From assembly GCA_027310305.1 (NCBI GenBank), contig DAIDBD010000053.1:62001-126000 (forward strand): 64,000 bases of DNA, given 5' to 3'. This document shows, piece after piece, positions 1 through 11,556 of the stretch (within the stretch, counting starts at the first letter, position 1; each line of letters opens with the position of its first letter). The notes under the pieces are model-generated. The model saw only the letters and a program-made list of their open reading frames with translations, ran no database searches and was not told where the DNA came from. Position numbers and translations under genes: made by a program. This DNA is from Herminiimonas sp. Lineage in GTDB: Bacteria; Pseudomonadota; Gammaproteobacteria; Burkholderiales; Burkholderiaceae_D.

Positions 1-220
1 GGGAAAACAGATCACGCTGCCCGATTCGGTCTGGAATCGGCTGAGTCTTGCGTGGATTGCCTTCTTTGCCGTGATGGGCGTGATCAACCTGTATGTCGCA
101 TTCAATTTCACGACCGCAGCCTGGGTCAATTTCAAGCTGTTCGGCTTCATGGGATTGATGTTCGCCTTCGTGATTTGCCAAAGTTTGTTTTTATCGAAGT
201 ATTTGAAGGATGCAGAATAA
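1..220 (+). CDS. yciB: Septation protein A (YciB/IspZ family), C-terminal part
   Basis: The 5' end lies outside the window; about 73 C-terminal codons are visible, in frame from base 2. The peptide is hydrophobic, with two membrane spans separated by a short polar turn, and ends in a basic/acidic tail (LSKYLKDAE). Segments such as [20 protein letters not shown] and [11 protein letters not shown] are typical of the end of YciB, an inner-membrane protein linked to cell-envelope synthesis and septation. The stop overlaps the bolA start by one base (TAATG), indicating one transcript. yciB directly before bolA and a parvulin gene is a familiar betaproteobacterial order. The assignment is by recognition of the family C-terminus. 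Confidence 0.85.
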   Translation, partial: GKQITLPDSVWNRLSLAWIAFFAVMGVINLYVAFNFTTAAWVNFKLFGFMGLMFAFVICQSLFLSKYLKDAE

Positions 221-504
221 TGGAACGGCTCGACCGGATCCGCGCGCAGCTTGTTGCAACTTTTTCTCCATTGCAGTGTCAATTGGATGACGAGTCGGCT
301 CTCCATGCCGGCCATGCAGGCGCCGCTTCCGGCGGCGGGCACTATCGGATACGGCTGGTTTCGGCTCTTTTTGAAGGGCAAACCCGGATAGCCCGGCATC
401 GGCTGGTGTATGATTGCCTTCATGACATGATGCACACCGACATACACGCTCTCGCCATCATTGCATTGGCGCCTTCGGAAGTTTCCGACGACATTTCCGA
501 TTAA
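220..504 (+). CDS. bolA: BolA family protein
   Basis: A 94-residue protein starting with [20 protein letters not shown], the usual N-terminal helix of BolA. The central stretch GGGHYRIRLVSALFEGQTRIARHRLVYDCL follows the family pattern (H-x-x-v-x-v-S-x-x-F-x-G-x-x-x-v-x-R-H-R-x-V), including the conserved RHRLVY segment. BolA proteins partner with monothiol glutaredoxins in iron-sulfur handling and stress or morphology control. The ATG overlaps the yciB stop, so it is probably translated from the yciB message. It is of normal length and shows no anomaly. Confidence 0.9.
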   Translation: MERLDRIRAQLVATFSPLQCQLDDESALHAGHAGAASGGGHYRIRLVSALFEGQTRIARHRLVYDCLHDMMHTDIHALAIIALAPSEVSDDISD

Positions 505-559
505 GCGCCAACAGATTTTGTTTCAACCTTTTTACTAACACTTTCCACTTTAGGAATGA

Positions 560-1339
560 ATGATGATTTCAAAACCCGCTCGCTTGCTGGTGCTTCTTTT
601 CGCAACCGCTGCACTGCCCGCCCTGGCGCAAAACCTCGCTGTAGTCAACGGCAAACCGATCCCGTCTTCGCGCGCCGATGTAATGATCAAGCAGATGGCA
701 ACGCAAGGCCAGCAAGACTCGCCGCAGTTGCGCACGATGGTCAAGGAAGAGCTGATCAATCGTGAAATCCTGATTCAGGAAGCCGATAAACTCGGTTTGG
801 GCACCAGCGCCGAAGTCAAGAATCAGCTCGAACTGGCCCGCCAGTCGATCGTGATCCGCGCACTGGTTGCGGACTACGTCAAGAAAAATCCGGTGAAGGA
901 TGCCGATCTCAAGGCCGAATACGACAAATTCAAGGCGCAGGCCGGCGACAAGGAATATCACGCGCGCCATATCCTGGTCGAAAAGGAAGATGAGGCGAAA
1001 GCCATCATCGCCAAACTGAAAGCCGGCGCAAAATTCGAAGATCTCGCCAAGCAATCGAAGGACCCGGGTTCCGCAGCCAATGGCGGCGATCTCGACTGGG
1101 CTTCCCCCGCATCATTCGTCAAGCCGTTCTCCGATGCGATGGTCGCGCTGCAAAAAGGCCAGATCACCGAGACGCCGGTCAAGACCCAGTTCGGCTATCA
1201 CGTGATCAAGCTCGAAGATGTGCGTGCCGCCAAGGTGCCGGCATTCGAAGAAGTGAAGCCGCAGATTGCGGAGCAATTGCAGCAGCAGAAGTTGCAGGCG
1301 TACCAGCAGGAATTGCGCAAGAAAGCGAAGATTCAATAA
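560..1339 (+). CDS. Exported parvulin-type peptidylprolyl isomerase (PpiC/PrsA-like)
   Basis: A 259-residue protein with a Sec signal peptide (basic MMISKPAR, hydrophobic core, cleavage near ALPALAQ). It has a SurA-N-like helical region (about residues 25-125) and a single rotamase domain from about residue 130 to 230, with the motifs YHARHILV, GGDLDW and TQFGYHVIKLEDV characteristic of parvulins. It should act in the periplasm as a proline isomerase/chaperone for envelope proteins. Two adjacent ATG codons (560, 563) are possible; an AGGA at 552-555 spaces better to the second. The C-terminus is a Gln/Lys-rich helix. It follows bolA after 55 bases and is closed by a strong terminator. Confidence 0.9.
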   Translation: MMISKPARLLVLLFATAALPALAQNLAVVNGKPIPSSRADVMIKQMATQGQQDSPQLRTMVKEELINREILIQEADKLGLGTSAEVKNQLELARQSIVIRALVADYVKKNPVKDADLKAEYDKFKAQAGDKEYHARHILVEKEDEAKAIIAKLKAGAKFEDLAKQSKDPGSAANGGDLDWASPASFVKPFSDAMVALQKGQITETPVKTQFGYHVIKLEDVRAAKVPAFEEVKPQIAEQLQQQKLQAYQQELRKKAKIQ

Positions 1340-1353
1340 TCGTTTTTGGATTG

Positions 1354-1383
1354 AAAAAAGGCGCTCTGTTGAGCGCCTTTTTT
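1354..1383 (+). terminator. Rho-independent terminator of the yciB-bolA-ppiC unit
   Basis: A perfect 7-bp stem (GGCGCTC at 1360-1366, GAGCGCC at 1371-1377) with a TGTT loop, preceded by six A and followed by six T. The flanking A and T runs extend the stem and allow action on both strands. It sits 14 bases after the isomerase stop. Confidence 0.92.
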
Positions 1384-1467
1384 ATTGGCTGACGTAAAAA
1401 GTAAGAGGCTACGCGCTTTTGCACAGCCCCACTTGATTAGCCGAGTTGGGAATCACAGCCGACGCGC

Positions 1468-1977
1468 TCATGTACGCACTTTCAGGGTGTCCCACACTCT
1501 TCGCGCAAGAGACAAGCCATCCCGTCCCAGAAACAGTAGCTCTTTACGAAACACTGGCCAATCCAAATTGTCGAGGAAAACTGAACGGATGCTGTGATGT
1601 TCTCCGGGAACTACATCAATCTTCAAGAACATGAACCTGCCATCTTCTGCCGAAAAATCTGCAATGGCTCCATGTACGATGTCGTTTCGCTTCTTTCCAG
1701 CGACGGCGAACCTTGTTAACAGTGTGTCGCATTCTGTTTGGAACTGTTCAAGTTCTGTGAATTCTGCAAAGCACTGGCGCAGAAATTCAATCTTCTGGGT
1801 TAGGTTTGTAGGGCGCCGGTTGAGGTGTGGGTGGCCTCCGAAGCGATGGAAGATGGCAGCAACGATAAGGTCTAGATGTTGCTCATCCATACCCCATTGG
1901 ACAACGGTGAAGCCAACGGCCTTGAATAGTTTTTCGATGTCGCTGCTTGACTCAACACCCGGAAGATCGAAGCTCAT
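1468..1977 (-). CDS. Solitary HEPN-like hypothetical protein
   Basis: A 169-residue, mostly helical protein of unknown role. The start at 1977 is chosen because GGGGG lies about 7 bases upstream; the frame stays open for a further 29 codons to 2064. The segment KKRNDIVHG places R97, N98 and H102 in the spacing of the RNxxxH motif of HEPN domains, a fold that includes many toxin and defence RNases, but also catalytically inert members. An upstream helix (WGMDEQHLDLIVAAIFHRFG) resembles the first helix of such four-helix proteins. No partner antitoxin or nucleotidyltransferase is adjacent: it lies between the isomerase terminator and purL, looking like an insertion in a conserved neighbourhood. 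The HEPN assignment rests on one motif and is tentative. Confidence 0.6.
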   Translation of the reverse strand: MSFDLPGVESSSDIEKLFKAVGFTVVQWGMDEQHLDLIVAAIFHRFGGHPHLNRRPTNLTQKIEFLRQCFAEFTELEQFQTECDTLLTRFAVAGKKRNDIVHGAIADFSAEDGRFMFLKIDVVPGEHHSIRSVFLDNLDWPVFRKELLFLGRDGLSLARRVWDTLKVRT

Positions 1978-2076
1978 GGTTACCCCCAACTTTAATTGGC
2001 CAGCGTAGCGTGCGATGCCTACTTTCACTTTCACGTCATGAGATGATGTTGGTATGACATGCAACCAACAACCCTC

Positions 2077-5000
2077 TTAACCGACCCACTTGCGCGCATT
2101 GCGAAACATGCGCATCCACGGCGAATCCTCGCCCCATGACTCCGGATGCCATGATTGCTGCACCGCGCGGAACACTCGCTCCGCATGCGGCATCAATACC
2201 GTGAAACGTCCATCAAGCGTGGTGACAGACGTGATGCCTTGCGGCGAACCGTTCGGGTTATACGGATATGCTTCCGTCGCCTGCCCTTTATTGTCCGTAA
2301 AGCGCATTGCCACGATCGCCTTTTCGATATCGCCGGTTTGCGAAAAATCGGCATAGCCTTCGCCGTGCGCAATCGCGATTGCGCTTTGCGAGCCGTGCAT
2401 GCCGTTAAAGAAAATAGACGGTGAATCGGTCACTTCCACCATCGCGAAACGCGCCTCGAATTGCTCGGATTTGTTGCGCGTGAATTTCGGCCATGCCTGC
2501 GCGCCGGGAATGATCGCTTTCAGGTTGCTCATCATCTGGCAACCGTTGCAGATGCCCAGTGCAAAAGTATCGGCACGATTGAAGAAGACGGCGAATTGTT
2601 CCGCCAGTCTGGCATTGAACAGAATCGTCTTGGCCCAGCCTTCGCCGGCGCCCAGCACATCGCCATACGAAAAACCGCCGACTGCGATCACGCCGCTGAA
2701 ATCATTCAGCTTCGCGCGGCCTGCGATCAGGTCGCTCATGTGGACATCGACCGCGGTGAAGCCGGATTTGTGCATCACATACGCTGTTTCGATGTGGGAA
2801 TTCACGCCCTGCTCGCGCAGGATTGCCACTCTTGGCCGTGCGCCGGTCGCGATGAACGGTGCGGCGATATCCTGCTGCGGATCGAACGTCAATTTCGGCG
2901 AAATGCCGGGATCGGATGCGTCGAGAATGCGATCGTATTCGGCATCGGCACATGCCGGGTTGTCGCGCAGGCGGGCGATGCGCCAACTGGTTTCGCTCCA
3001 CAGACGCTGCAATTCAATGCGCGGCTGGTTGTAGATAACCTTGGCGTCGCGCGTGAATTCGATGGCATCGCGCTCATTCAGCTTGCCGATGATATGACTG
3101 CACGCGCCAAGTCCATGCGCACGCAGCACGTTCATCACATCCGATTTCTGCTCGGCGCGCACCTGTATTACAGCACCGAGTTCCTCGCTGAACAAAGCGC
3201 GCAACGTCATCTCGTTGCGGCGTTCCGCTATCTGCCCTGCCCAGTTTTTCGAATCGCCCCAGTCGGCTGCGTGTTCGCTTTCCATCGTCAGGATATCGAG
3301 ATTGACCGAGAATCCGCTGCGGCCGGCAAATGCCATTTCGCACAGCGTCGTGAATAATCCGCCGTCGGAGCGATCGTGATAGGCCAGTAATTTCTTCTCG
3401 TTGGTAAGCTGCTGGATCGCCGCGAAAAACGCTTTCAGCTCTTCGGCGCTATCGACGTCCGGCGTCTCGTCGCCAAGCTGCTGCATCACTTGCGCCAGCG
3501 CGGATGCGCCCATGCGGTTCCTGCCGCGCCCGAGGTCGATAACGATCAACGCGGTTTCGCCCACATCCTTTTTGAGTTGCGGCGTCAGCGACAGGCGCAC
3601 GTCATGCACCGGCGCGAAGGCCGACACGATCAGCGATACCGGCGACATGACGGCTTTGCTGCCTTCATCGTCTTTCCAGGTGGTGCGCATCGACAGCGAA
3701 TCCTTGCCGACCGGAATGCTGATGCCCAATGCCGGGCACAGTTCCATGCCGACCGCTTTCACGGTATCGAACAACGCTGCGTCCTGCCCCGGCTGGCCGC
3801 ATGCCGCCATCCAGTTGGCCGACAGCTTGATGTCCGTGATGTCGGTAATCGGGGCGGCTGCGATATTGGTGATCGCTTCGCCGACGGCCATGCGGCCGGA
3901 TGCGGCGGCATTGATCACCGCCAGCGGCGTGCGTTCGCCCATCGCCATCGCTTCGCCGCGATAGCCTTCAAAGCTCATTGCCGTCACCGCGCAATCGGCA
4001 ACCGGCACTTGCCACGGGCCGACCATCTGGTCGCGCACGGTCGTTGCACCAACCGTGCGGTCGCCGATCGTGATCAGGAAGGATTTATCCGCAACCGTTG
4101 GCAAACGCAGCACGCGTTGCGATACCTCGACCAGGTCCATCCCTGTCAGATCGATGGCGGGAAAATGCGTGGCGACATGCGTGACATCGCGATGCATCTT
4201 CGGTGGCTTGCCGAGCAGCACATCCATCGGCATGTCGACCGGCGTGTTGTCATGCTCCGGATCGATCACTTTCAACTGCCGTTCCTCGGTAGCCGTGCCG
4301 ACCACCGCGAACAGGCAGCGTTCGCGCTCGCACAGATACCGGAACAGCGGCAGGCTGTCCGGCGCGATGCCGAGCACATAACGTTCCTGCGATTCATTGC
4401 TCCAGATTTCCTTCGGCGCCATGCCGCTTTCTTCCAGCGGCACTTTGCGCAAATCGAAAATCGCGCCGCGCCTGGCATCGTTGGTGATTTCAGGGAATGC
4501 GTTCGACAGGCCGCCGGCGCCGACATCGTGGATCGACAGGATCGGATTGTCGTCGCCCATCATCCAGCATGCGTTGATGACTTCCTGCGCGCGCCGTTCC
4601 ATCTCCGGATTGCCGCGCTGGACCGAATCGAAATCGAGATCGGCGGTGTTGGTACCGGTCGCCATCGACGACGCCGCGCTGCCGCCCATGCCGATGCGCA
4701 TGCCGGGGCCGCCCAGTTGAATCAGCAGGCTGCCGACCGGCAGATCGTTCTTTTTCGTATGCTTGGCGGAAATGCTGCCGATGCCGCCGGCGATCATGAT
4801 CGGCTTGTGATAACCGTGCACCGCGCCGCCGACATTCTGTTCGTAAGTGCGGAAATAACCGCCCAGATTCGGACGGCCGAATTCATTGTTGAATGCCGCG
4901 CCGCCGATCGGACCGTCGATCATGATTTGCAATGCCGATGCGATGCGATCCGGCTTGCCGTAGATGCCGGCCTGCGCATGCGGCTGGCGCTGTGAGACAG

Positions 5001-6096
5001 GTTCGGTGACGTCGCGCGCGTTTTCCCACGGCTGCACCGCATGCGTCAGCATCAGGTTGGAAACGGTAAAGCCGGTCAGGCCCGCTTTCGGCTTGGCGCC
5101 GCGACCAGTCGCGCCTTCGTCGCGGATTTCGCCGCCGGCGCCGGTGGATGCGCCGGGAAACGGCGAGATGGCAGTCGGATGATTATGCGTCTCGACCTTC
5201 ATCAGGATATGCGTCAGTTCGTCGGACGCAGCATACACGTTGCCCTGCATCGCGCCGCGCGGATAGAAGCGCGATACGGTCGCGCCTTCGATGACCGACG
5301 AGTTGTCGCTGTACGCGACGATCGTGCCTTTCGGGTGCAACTGATGCGTATTCCGGATCATCGCGAACAGCGATCTGTCCTGCCGCTCGCCGTCGATGGT
5401 CCAGTCGGCATTGAATATCTTGTGGCGGCAATGCTCGCTGTTGGCTTGCGCGAACATCATCAGTTCGACATCGGTCGGATTGCGTTCGGCATGCGTGAAT
5501 GCACTGACGAGGTAATCGATTTCGTCGTCCGACAGCGCCAGGCCGAGATCGGCATTCGCCTGCACCAGCGCATCTTTGCCGCCGGCCATCAGATCGATGA
5601 ATGCCAGCGGCTTGGCTTCCAGTTCACGGAACAGTCCTGCGGCATCGTCGGCGCTGCGCAGCACCATTTCGGTCATGCGGTCGTGCAGCGCCGCGGCGAC
5701 GGCTTCCACGCTCGCACCTTGCAGTCTTTTGGCGCCGCCCAACATGCCCGATTTCATCCGGATGCGATACGACACGCCGCGCTCGATGCGCCGGATCTGC
5801 GCCATGCCGCAATTGCGGGCAATGTCGGTTGCCTTGCTGGCCCATGGAGAAATCGTGCCGAAGCGGGGAATGACGACGAATTCGTCACCGTCCGCATTGC
5901 CGGAAAATGGTTCGCCATACGTCAAAAGCGCATCCAGCCGGCCGGTATCGTCTCGAGATAGCGTCGTGGAGGCGTCGACAAAATGCAGGAAGCGCGCGAT
6001 CACGCCGGCGATGGCGGCATCAATATCTTGCAGTTGTAACAATAAACGTTGGGTACGAAAGGCAGACAGGGCATTGGAGCCCGGCAGAATCAGCAT
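2077..6096 (-). CDS. purL: Phosphoribosylformylglycinamidine synthase (large PurL)
   Basis: A 1339-residue enzyme, the normal length for the proteobacterial single-chain FGAM synthase, which converts FGAR, glutamine and ATP to FGAM in purine synthesis. The N-terminus [14 protein letters not shown] is typical. ATP/FGAR-binding motifs are seen ([47 protein letters not shown]). The C-terminal glutaminase domain carries [16 protein letters not shown], the nucleophile C1183 in GICNGCQ, and H1304/E1306 in MPHAER, followed by the usual ending [11 protein letters not shown]. It is transcribed alone on the minus strand. No Shine-Dalgarno sequence is obvious before the ATG, but alignment to the known N-terminus supports this start. 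Confidence 0.97.
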   Translation of the reverse strand: MLILPGSNALSAFRTQRLLLQLQDIDAAIAGVIARFLHFVDASTTLSRDDTGRLDALLTYGEPFSGNADGDEFVVIPRFGTISPWASKATDIARNCGMAQIRRIERGVSYRIRMKSGMLGGAKRLQGASVEAVAAALHDRMTEMVLRSADDAAGLFRELEAKPLAFIDLMAGGKDALVQANADLGLALSDDEIDYLVSAFTHAERNPTDVELMMFAQANSEHCRHKIFNADWTIDGERQDRSLFAMIRNTHQLHPKGTIVAYSDNSSVIEGATVSRFYPRGAMQGNVYAASDELTHILMKVETHNHPTAISPFPGASTGAGGEIRDEGATGRGAKPKAGLTGFTVSNLMLTHAVQPWENARDVTEPVSQRQPHAQAGIYGKPDRIASALQIMIDGPIGGAAFNNEFGRPNLGGYFRTYEQNVGGAVHGYHKPIMIAGGIGSISAKHTKKNDLPVGSLLIQLGGPGMRIGMGGSAASSMATGTNTADLDFDSVQRGNPEMERRAQEVINACWMMGDDNPILSIHDVGAGGLSNAFPEITNDARRGAIFDLRKVPLEESGMAPKEIWSNESQERYVLGIAPDSLPLFRYLCERERCLFAVVGTATEERQLKVIDPEHDNTPVDMPMDVLLGKPPKMHRDVTHVATHFPAIDLTGMDLVEVSQRVLRLPTVADKSFLITIGDRTVGATTVRDQMVGPWQVPVADCAVTAMSFEGYRGEAMAMGERTPLAVINAAASGRMAVGEAITNIAAAPITDITDIKLSANWMAACGQPGQDAALFDTVKAVGMELCPALGISIPVGKDSLSMRTTWKDDEGSKAVMSPVSLIVSAFAPVHDVRLSLTPQLKKDVGETALIVIDLGRGRNRMGASALAQVMQQLGDETPDVDSAEELKAFFAAIQQLTNEKKLLAYHDRSDGGLFTTLCEMAFAGRSGFSVNLDILTMESEHAADWGDSKNWAGQIAERRNEMTLRALFSEELGAVIQVRAEQKSDVMNVLRAHGLGACSHIIGKLNERDAIEFTRDAKVIYNQPRIELQRLWSETSWRIARLRDNPACADAEYDRILDASDPGISPKLTFDPQQDIAAPFIATGARPRVAILREQGVNSHIETAYVMHKSGFTAVDVHMSDLIAGRAKLNDFSGVIAVGGFSYGDVLGAGEGWAKTILFNARLAEQFAVFFNRADTFALGICNGCQMMSNLKAIIPGAQAWPKFTRNKSEQFEARFAMVEVTDSPSIFFNGMHGSQSAIAIAHGEGYADFSQTGDIEKAIVAMRFTDNKGQATEAYPYNPNGSPQGITSVTTLDGRFTVLMPHAERVFRAVQQSWHPESWGEDSPWMRMFRNARKWVG

Positions 6097-6167
6097 GGCG
6101 AGAAGGAAGTTGGTGCAATTCGGCGACTGATTTGGCAGCCAGATTGCGGGTTGAATCAGAAAGCGTG

Positions 6168-6173
6168 ATTATA
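6168..6173 (-). promoter_or_regulatory. Possible -10 box of the purL promoter
   Basis: TATAAT is read on the minus strand in the AT-containing gap upstream of purL, about 70 bases before its start codon. No good -35 hexamer stands at 16-18 bases, so this is only a candidate. Confidence 0.3.
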
Positions 6174-6200
6174 ACGCGCCCTACCGCCCCGATTGCGGCA

Positions 6201-7883
6201 TCAGTTCAAGAACACTGTCGTTTCGCCGATTCGTTTCATGCTCTTGAAGCGGTCAAAAAAACGCGTTGTCCTGAAATCCTCGAGCTGCCGGTCCATCACC
6301 ACGACAGCGTCCGATTGCGCGTGCAGTCTTTGCTCGAACTGATCTTCTGAAATCACGATGTCATTGCTGCGCAGCTTGTTGCCCCAAAACAGATCGTTGC
6401 TGCGCGCATCTATGACTGGAATGGGCCTCTGCATATAAAACGGCAACGACGATTTTTCTTCGAAATTGCGATACAGGTAAACTTTTCTGCCGGCCTGTTC
6501 GCTTTGCAGATAATGGGCTACTTGCCGCATCGATACCAGCGGCGCCATTGCGATCAAAACCAGCGATAGCGCGATGCCGGTCCATACCGGCAATGCCAGA
6601 TACGCCAGCACGCCCACCCGGGCCTTCCGCCACGCTGTCATTGCGCAGCCGAACGCCAATGCAGCCAAACCGCCAAATACCCATAGAAGAAACGCACGCT
6701 GCCCCAGTCCGGGGATGCTGAATGCCGGTTTAAATTCCGTTGCGCGCGCAGTTACCGCAACACACAGCAAGAGTGCAATTGCGCCAATCAACAATCCCGG
6801 CAAAGCGCTTGGCCAGCCTTTTAAAAAATCGCGCTTTTCAATGGCGATGGCCAGGTGAAACGCGGCGAATGGCATGACTGCGACCAGATAATAATTCGCC
6901 TTGGCGAGGGAAATGGAAAAGAACCCCAGCGGCACAAGCCAGGCCAGCCATAAAAACCGTTGCAGCCGGATCGTCTCGCAATCGTCCGAACGTTCCGGGC
7001 GTGAAAAAAGGCAGAGCAGCAGGAACGACCACGGGAACAGGTAAATCGCCATGCGCGGCAGGTAATACCACCACGCGCCTGCATAATAATCATGCGGCTC
7101 GCGCTTTCCCAGAAAGCGCAATACATGCTCGTTGATGCAATAAAACCACGCAAAGACAGGTTCGGTCAGACATGCCGCCAGATGCCACGGCAAGGCTATC
7201 GCAAAGAAGATCAGCATTGCCCGAGGCTCGAACCATTTACCGCAGGCGCGCCAGAAACCGGGCGCCGCACGATGCATCGCAAGCGTGAAACCCAGGATCA
7301 CCAATCCATACAGAACCAGTGCGACAAAGCCTTTCGCCAGCAGCGCCAATGCCAGAAAGGCATAGGACCAGCGCACGAAACGAACCTGCCCTTCGGCGAC
7401 ATAACGATAGGCGAACATCAACGCAGCGGTCAGCAAAACAGTCAGCAGCATGTCGAACATCAGCAGCCGCGACATTGCCGCTATACCTATGCCGCTGACG
7501 AACATCAGCGCCGCGAGCCGGCCTGCCTGCGGATGCTTCACCGCCCGTCCAAACCACATCAGCAGTGCGACGCAAGCCAGCGACGACAAAGCCGGCACCG
7601 CTCTGGCAGACCATTCCGATTCGCCGAACAAGGAAAAAGAAAGCGCCGTCAGCCAATACAGCAACGGCGGCTTTTCCATGTACAGCAAGCCGTTCAAATG
7701 CGGAATCACCCAGTAGCGCCAATCGTGCGCCGCCAGCATTTCGCGCGGGATTTCGGCGTAAAGCCCTTCGTTATTGTCGAGAATGCCGGTGCTGCCCAGC
7801 CCGACAAAGATGAAACCGAATGCCGCGAGCCAAACCAGCCATGACGGGATCGTGAACGTTGTTTTTTCTGGTGTGCGCATCAT
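6201..7883 (-). CDS. ArnT-like membrane glycosyltransferase (GT39/PMT_2 family)
   Basis: A 560-residue polytopic membrane protein. The N-terminus has a first span followed by [16 protein letters not shown] (D36, N37, E39), the acidic catalytic loop of ArnT/PMT-type transferases, and then [19 protein letters not shown], a hallmark of the family. About ten further hydrophobic segments follow, with a soluble C-terminal tail. Such enzymes use polyprenyl-phosphate sugars to modify lipid A, glycans or proteins on the periplasmic side; the acceptor here is unknown. Its ATG overlaps the stop of the upstream 5-oxoprolinase gene by four bases (ATGA), so the two are translationally coupled despite having no obvious shared pathway. 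Confidence 0.85.
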   Translation of the reverse strand: MMRTPEKTTFTIPSWLVWLAAFGFIFVGLGSTGILDNNEGLYAEIPREMLAAHDWRYWVIPHLNGLLYMEKPPLLYWLTALSFSLFGESEWSARAVPALSSLACVALLMWFGRAVKHPQAGRLAALMFVSGIGIAAMSRLLMFDMLLTVLLTAALMFAYRYVAEGQVRFVRWSYAFLALALLAKGFVALVLYGLVILGFTLAMHRAAPGFWRACGKWFEPRAMLIFFAIALPWHLAACLTEPVFAWFYCINEHVLRFLGKREPHDYYAGAWWYYLPRMAIYLFPWSFLLLCLFSRPERSDDCETIRLQRFLWLAWLVPLGFFSISLAKANYYLVAVMPFAAFHLAIAIEKRDFLKGWPSALPGLLIGAIALLLCVAVTARATEFKPAFSIPGLGQRAFLLWVFGGLAALAFGCAMTAWRKARVGVLAYLALPVWTGIALSLVLIAMAPLVSMRQVAHYLQSEQAGRKVYLYRNFEEKSSLPFYMQRPIPVIDARSNDLFWGNKLRSNDIVISEDQFEQRLHAQSDAVVVMDRQLEDFRTTRFFDRFKSMKRIGETTVFLN

Positions 7884-10800
7884 TTGCCGGCGCCGTTCGC
7901 GGCAGCGCCATAACCGCCGCCGCCGGGAGTTTCAATCACGAAACTATCGCCGGCCTGCATTTCGGTCTTGCCGACATGCGGTATTTCCTCGACGCGGCCG
8001 TCGGCGCGCACCACGGTATTGCGGCCCTTCGCACCGGGCTCGCCGCCAGCCATGCCGAACGGCGCATGCAGCCGGTTATTGGACAAAATGGAAGCGGTCA
8101 TCGCTTCGAGAAACCGGATTTTTCGCACGCCGCCATTGCCGCCTTGCCATCTGCCGTTGCCGCCCGAACCATGCCGGATGGCGTAGCTTTCCAGCCGCAC
8201 CGGGAAACGGAATTCCAGTACTTCGGGATCGGTCAGCCGCGAGTTGGTCATGTTGGTCTGCACCACGTCCGTGCCGTCAAAGCCGTCGCCGGCGCCCGAC
8301 CCGCCGGAAATCGTTTCATAGTATTGGTATTTGCCGTTGCCGAAGGTGAAATTGTTCATCGTGCCTTGCGATGCCGCCATGATGCCGAGCGCGCCATACA
8401 GCGCATTGGTGATGCAGGTCGAGGTTTCGACATTGCCCGACACGACCGACGCCGGATAATGCGGATTGAGCATCGAGCCTTGCGGAATGATGACCTTCAA
8501 CGGTTTCAGGCAGCCTGCATTGAGCGGAATGTCATCATCGACCAGCGTGCGGAACACATACAGCACGGCCGCCATGCAAACCGCCGACGGCGCATTGAAG
8601 TTGTTCGTCAATTGCGCCGAGGTGCCGGTGAAATCGATCTCGGCGCATCGTTCAGCCTGGTTCACCCGAATCGCCACCTTGATCACTGCACCATTATCCA
8701 GTGGCACTTCATAGGCGCCGTCTTTCAGCGCGGTGATCACGCGGCGCACTGCTTCTTCCGCATTGTCCTGCACATGCTTCATGTAAGCCTGCACCACGTC
8801 CAGCCCGAAATGCGTGACCATGCTGCGCAATTCTTCGACGCCCTTTTGATTGGCGGCGATCTGGGCCCGCAAATCGCCCATGTTCTGATCGGGATTGCGG
8901 GCCGGATAGGTTGCCGATGCCAGCAGTGCGCGTGTCTCGCGTTCGCGCATGCGTCCTGCTTCGAGCAGCTTGAAATTCGTGATCAATACGCCTTCTTCTT
9001 CGACCACCGTGGAATCCGGCGGCATCGATCCCGGCGTGGTGCCGCCGATGTCCGCATGATGGCCGCGCGAGCCGACATAGAACAGGATATCGATGCCGTT
9101 TTGATCAAACACCGGCGTGATGACGGTGACGTCCGGCAGATGCGTGCCGCCACGATACGGATCGTTCAGCATGTAGACATCGCCCGGCTGCATCCGGCCT
9201 GCGTTGTCGCGGATCACGCTCTTGATGCTCTCGCCCATCGAGCCGAGATGCACCGGCATGTGCGGCGCATTCGCGATCAGATTGCCGTCGGCATCGAACA
9301 GCGCGCAACTGAAATCGAGCCGTTCCTTGATGTTGACCGAATAAGCCGTATTCTGCAGACGCAAGCCCATCTGTTCGGCGACCGACATGAAAAGATTATT
9401 GAAAATTTCCAGCATCACCGGATCGGCGTCGGTGCCGATTGCACGGCGTTCCGGCCGCGCGGCGACGCGGGTCAACACCAGATGATTCAACGCCGTCACT
9501 TGCGCCTGCCAGCCCGGCTCGACGACGGTGGTGGCATTGGCTTCGGCGATGATGGCAGGCCCGTGGATGCTGTCGCCGGGACGCGTATCGTCGCGCCGAT
9601 AAAGTGCGGTGTCTTGCCATTTTCCATCGCAAAACATGGGCACGGTTTCGGCAGCCTGCAATGGGCCGGATCGCGTCGGCATCGAGGGCGCCGTTTCCGC
9701 CGGCGCGTCAGATGCACCGATCGCCTCGACCGACACCGCTTCCACGATCAATGCCTTGCCCGGCATCAGGAACGAAAAACGCTTTTGATAAACGGCCTCG
9801 AATTGCTCGACCATGCTTTCAACCTGGTCGAACAGAATGATTAGCGGCGAATCGGTTCCCTCATAGCGCAGATGCACGCGCCGGATGACGCTGATGCGCA
9901 CGTCGGCAACGCCCTGATCCAGCAAGTCGCGCCGCGCCTGATCGGCGAGTTGCTCGAGCCTGCGTTCCAGATGTTTGAACGTATCGGCTGCCAGCCTGAT
10001 TTCGACCGCTGATTCACGCATCGCGGTTTGATCCGCAAGGCCCATTCCGTAAGCCGACAGCACGCCGGCCAGCGGATGCGCGAACACTTTCGACATGCCG
10101 AGCGCATCGGCGACCAGGCACGCATGCTGTCCGCCGGCGCCGCCGAACGTCGTCAGCACGTATTCGGTGACATCATGGCCGCGTTGCACCGAGATCTGCT
10201 TGATTGCATTGGCCATGTTGCCGACCGCGATTTCGATGAAGCCTGCCGCCATTTCTTCCGGCGACGGCGTGCGGCCGGTGGCCTGCCCGATCTGTTCCGC
10301 CAGTTGCGTGAATTTTTGCACGACCGTATCCCGGTCCAGCGATTCATTCGCATTGGCGCCGAAGATCGCCGGGAAATAAGCCGGCTGGATTTTGCCGAGC
10401 ATCACATTGCAATCGGTGACCGCCAGCGGTCCGCCGCGCCGATAGCTGGCCGGTCCGGGATTGGCGCCGGCGCTGTCGGGACCGACCCGATAGCGGGCGC
10501 CGTCGAAATGCAGGATAGAGCCGCCGCCGGCGGCAACGGTATGCATGCTCATCATCGGCGCCCGCATGCGCACGCCGGCAACCTGGGTTTCGAACACGCG
10601 CTCGAATTCGCCGGTGAAATGCGATACGTCGGTCGATGTGCCGCCCATGTCGAAGCCGATCACCTTGTCGAAGCCGGCCAGACGGCTGGTACGCGCCATG
10701 CCGACCACGCCACCGGCCGGGCCGCTCAGGATGCTGTCCTTGCCCTGGAACGCATGGGCATTCGCCAACCCGCCGTTCGACTGCATGAATTGCAGGTTGA

Positions 10801-11494
10801 CGTTCGGCAATTCGCGATCGACCTGATCGATGTAGCGCCGCAGGATCGGCGACAGATACGCATCGACCACGGTGGTGTCGCCGCGTGAAATCAGTTTCAT
10901 CATCGGGCTGACCTGGTGCGATACCGAAACCTGCGTGAAACCCAGTTCGCGCGCAATCGATGCGGCCGCTGCTTCATGCTGCGTGTAACGGTAGCCATGC
11001 ATGAAGGCGATCGCGATTGAGCGGAATCCGCTGTCGTATGCGCGTTGCAGCGCCGCGCGTGTCGTTGCCGCATCCAGCGGCAGCACGATGCCGCCCTGCG
11101 CGCCGATGCGTTCATCGATTTCGATCACGTCGCTGTAAAGCAGTTCAGGCAACACGATATGACGATCGAACAGGCGCGGCCGATTCTGGTAAGCGATGCG
11201 CAGCGCATCGCCGAAGCCGCGCGTGATGGCCAGTACGGTCGGTTCGCCCTTGCGTTCCAGCAGCGCATTGGTGGCGACGGTCGTGCCCATTTTTACCGCA
11301 TCGATCCGCTCAACCGCGATCGGCGAGCCGGCCGGCGTGCCGAGCAGATGGCGAATGCCGGCGACTGCGGCATCCTTGTATTGCTCGGGATTTTCAGACA
11401 ATAGCTTGCGGGTGACGAGCATGCCGCCGGGCTGCCTGGCGACGATGTCGGTGAAAGTGCCGCCGCGATCTATCCAGAATTGCCAGCGTTGCAT
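7880..11494 (-). CDS. ATP-dependent 5-oxoprolinase (fused HyuA-HyuB)
   Basis: A 1204-residue protein matching the single-chain OPLAH length. The N-terminal half is HyuA-like: DRGGTFTD at residues 9-16 is the first phosphate-binding motif of the ASKHA fold, [11 protein letters not shown] the second, and [19 protein letters not shown] a further conserved block. From about residue 685 the HyuB part begins ([21 protein letters not shown]), with [28 protein letters not shown] and [10 protein letters not shown]. The reaction expected is ATP-driven opening of 5-oxo-L-proline to glutamate, in the cytosol; hydantoinase activity cannot be excluded from sequence. The gene ends in an ATGA overlap with the glycosyltransferase, and its start lies divergent from an amidase gene 62 bases away. 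Confidence 0.93.
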   Translation of the reverse strand: MQRWQFWIDRGGTFTDIVARQPGGMLVTRKLLSENPEQYKDAAVAGIRHLLGTPAGSPIAVERIDAVKMGTTVATNALLERKGEPTVLAITRGFGDALRIAYQNRPRLFDRHIVLPELLYSDVIEIDERIGAQGGIVLPLDAATTRAALQRAYDSGFRSIAIAFMHGYRYTQHEAAAASIARELGFTQVSVSHQVSPMMKLISRGDTTVVDAYLSPILRRYIDQVDRELPNVNLQFMQSNGGLANAHAFQGKDSILSGPAGGVVGMARTSRLAGFDKVIGFDMGGTSTDVSHFTGEFERVFETQVAGVRMRAPMMSMHTVAAGGGSILHFDGARYRVGPDSAGANPGPASYRRGGPLAVTDCNVMLGKIQPAYFPAIFGANANESLDRDTVVQKFTQLAEQIGQATGRTPSPEEMAAGFIEIAVGNMANAIKQISVQRGHDVTEYVLTTFGGAGGQHACLVADALGMSKVFAHPLAGVLSAYGMGLADQTAMRESAVEIRLAADTFKHLERRLEQLADQARRDLLDQGVADVRISVIRRVHLRYEGTDSPLIILFDQVESMVEQFEAVYQKRFSFLMPGKALIVEAVSVEAIGASDAPAETAPSMPTRSGPLQAAETVPMFCDGKWQDTALYRRDDTRPGDSIHGPAIIAEANATTVVEPGWQAQVTALNHLVLTRVAARPERRAIGTDADPVMLEIFNNLFMSVAEQMGLRLQNTAYSVNIKERLDFSCALFDADGNLIANAPHMPVHLGSMGESIKSVIRDNAGRMQPGDVYMLNDPYRGGTHLPDVTVITPVFDQNGIDILFYVGSRGHHADIGGTTPGSMPPDSTVVEEEGVLITNFKLLEAGRMRERETRALLASATYPARNPDQNMGDLRAQIAANQKGVEELRSMVTHFGLDVVQAYMKHVQDNAEEAVRRVITALKDGAYEVPLDNGAVIKVAIRVNQAERCAEIDFTGTSAQLTNNFNAPSAVCMAAVLYVFRTLVDDDIPLNAGCLKPLKVIIPQGSMLNPHYPASVVSGNVETSTCITNALYGALGIMAASQGTMNNFTFGNGKYQYYETISGGSGAGDGFDGTDVVQTNMTNSRLTDPEVLEFRFPVRLESYAIRHGSGGNGRWQGGNGGVRKIRFLEAMTASILSNNRLHAPFGMAGGEPGAKGRNTVVRADGRVEEIPHVGKTEMQAGDSFVIETPGGGGYGAAANGAGK

Positions 11495-11556
11495 GGGGCC
11501 CCGGTCGGTGTGATATTGTTTTTATATTGAAGACATTCCTGAGGATGTATTTTCGC

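Noticed and set aside
3490..4995. A 501-codon open frame antisense to purL
   Set aside because: Composition is Arg/His/Ala mirror-type, no ribosome site, and purL motifs are continuous on the other strand.
7859..9844. A 661-codon open frame antisense to the 5-oxoprolinase gene
   Set aside because: His/Arg-rich, unlike real proteins, and lies exactly opposite strong HyuB coding motifs; it is the codon-bias mirror of the real gene.
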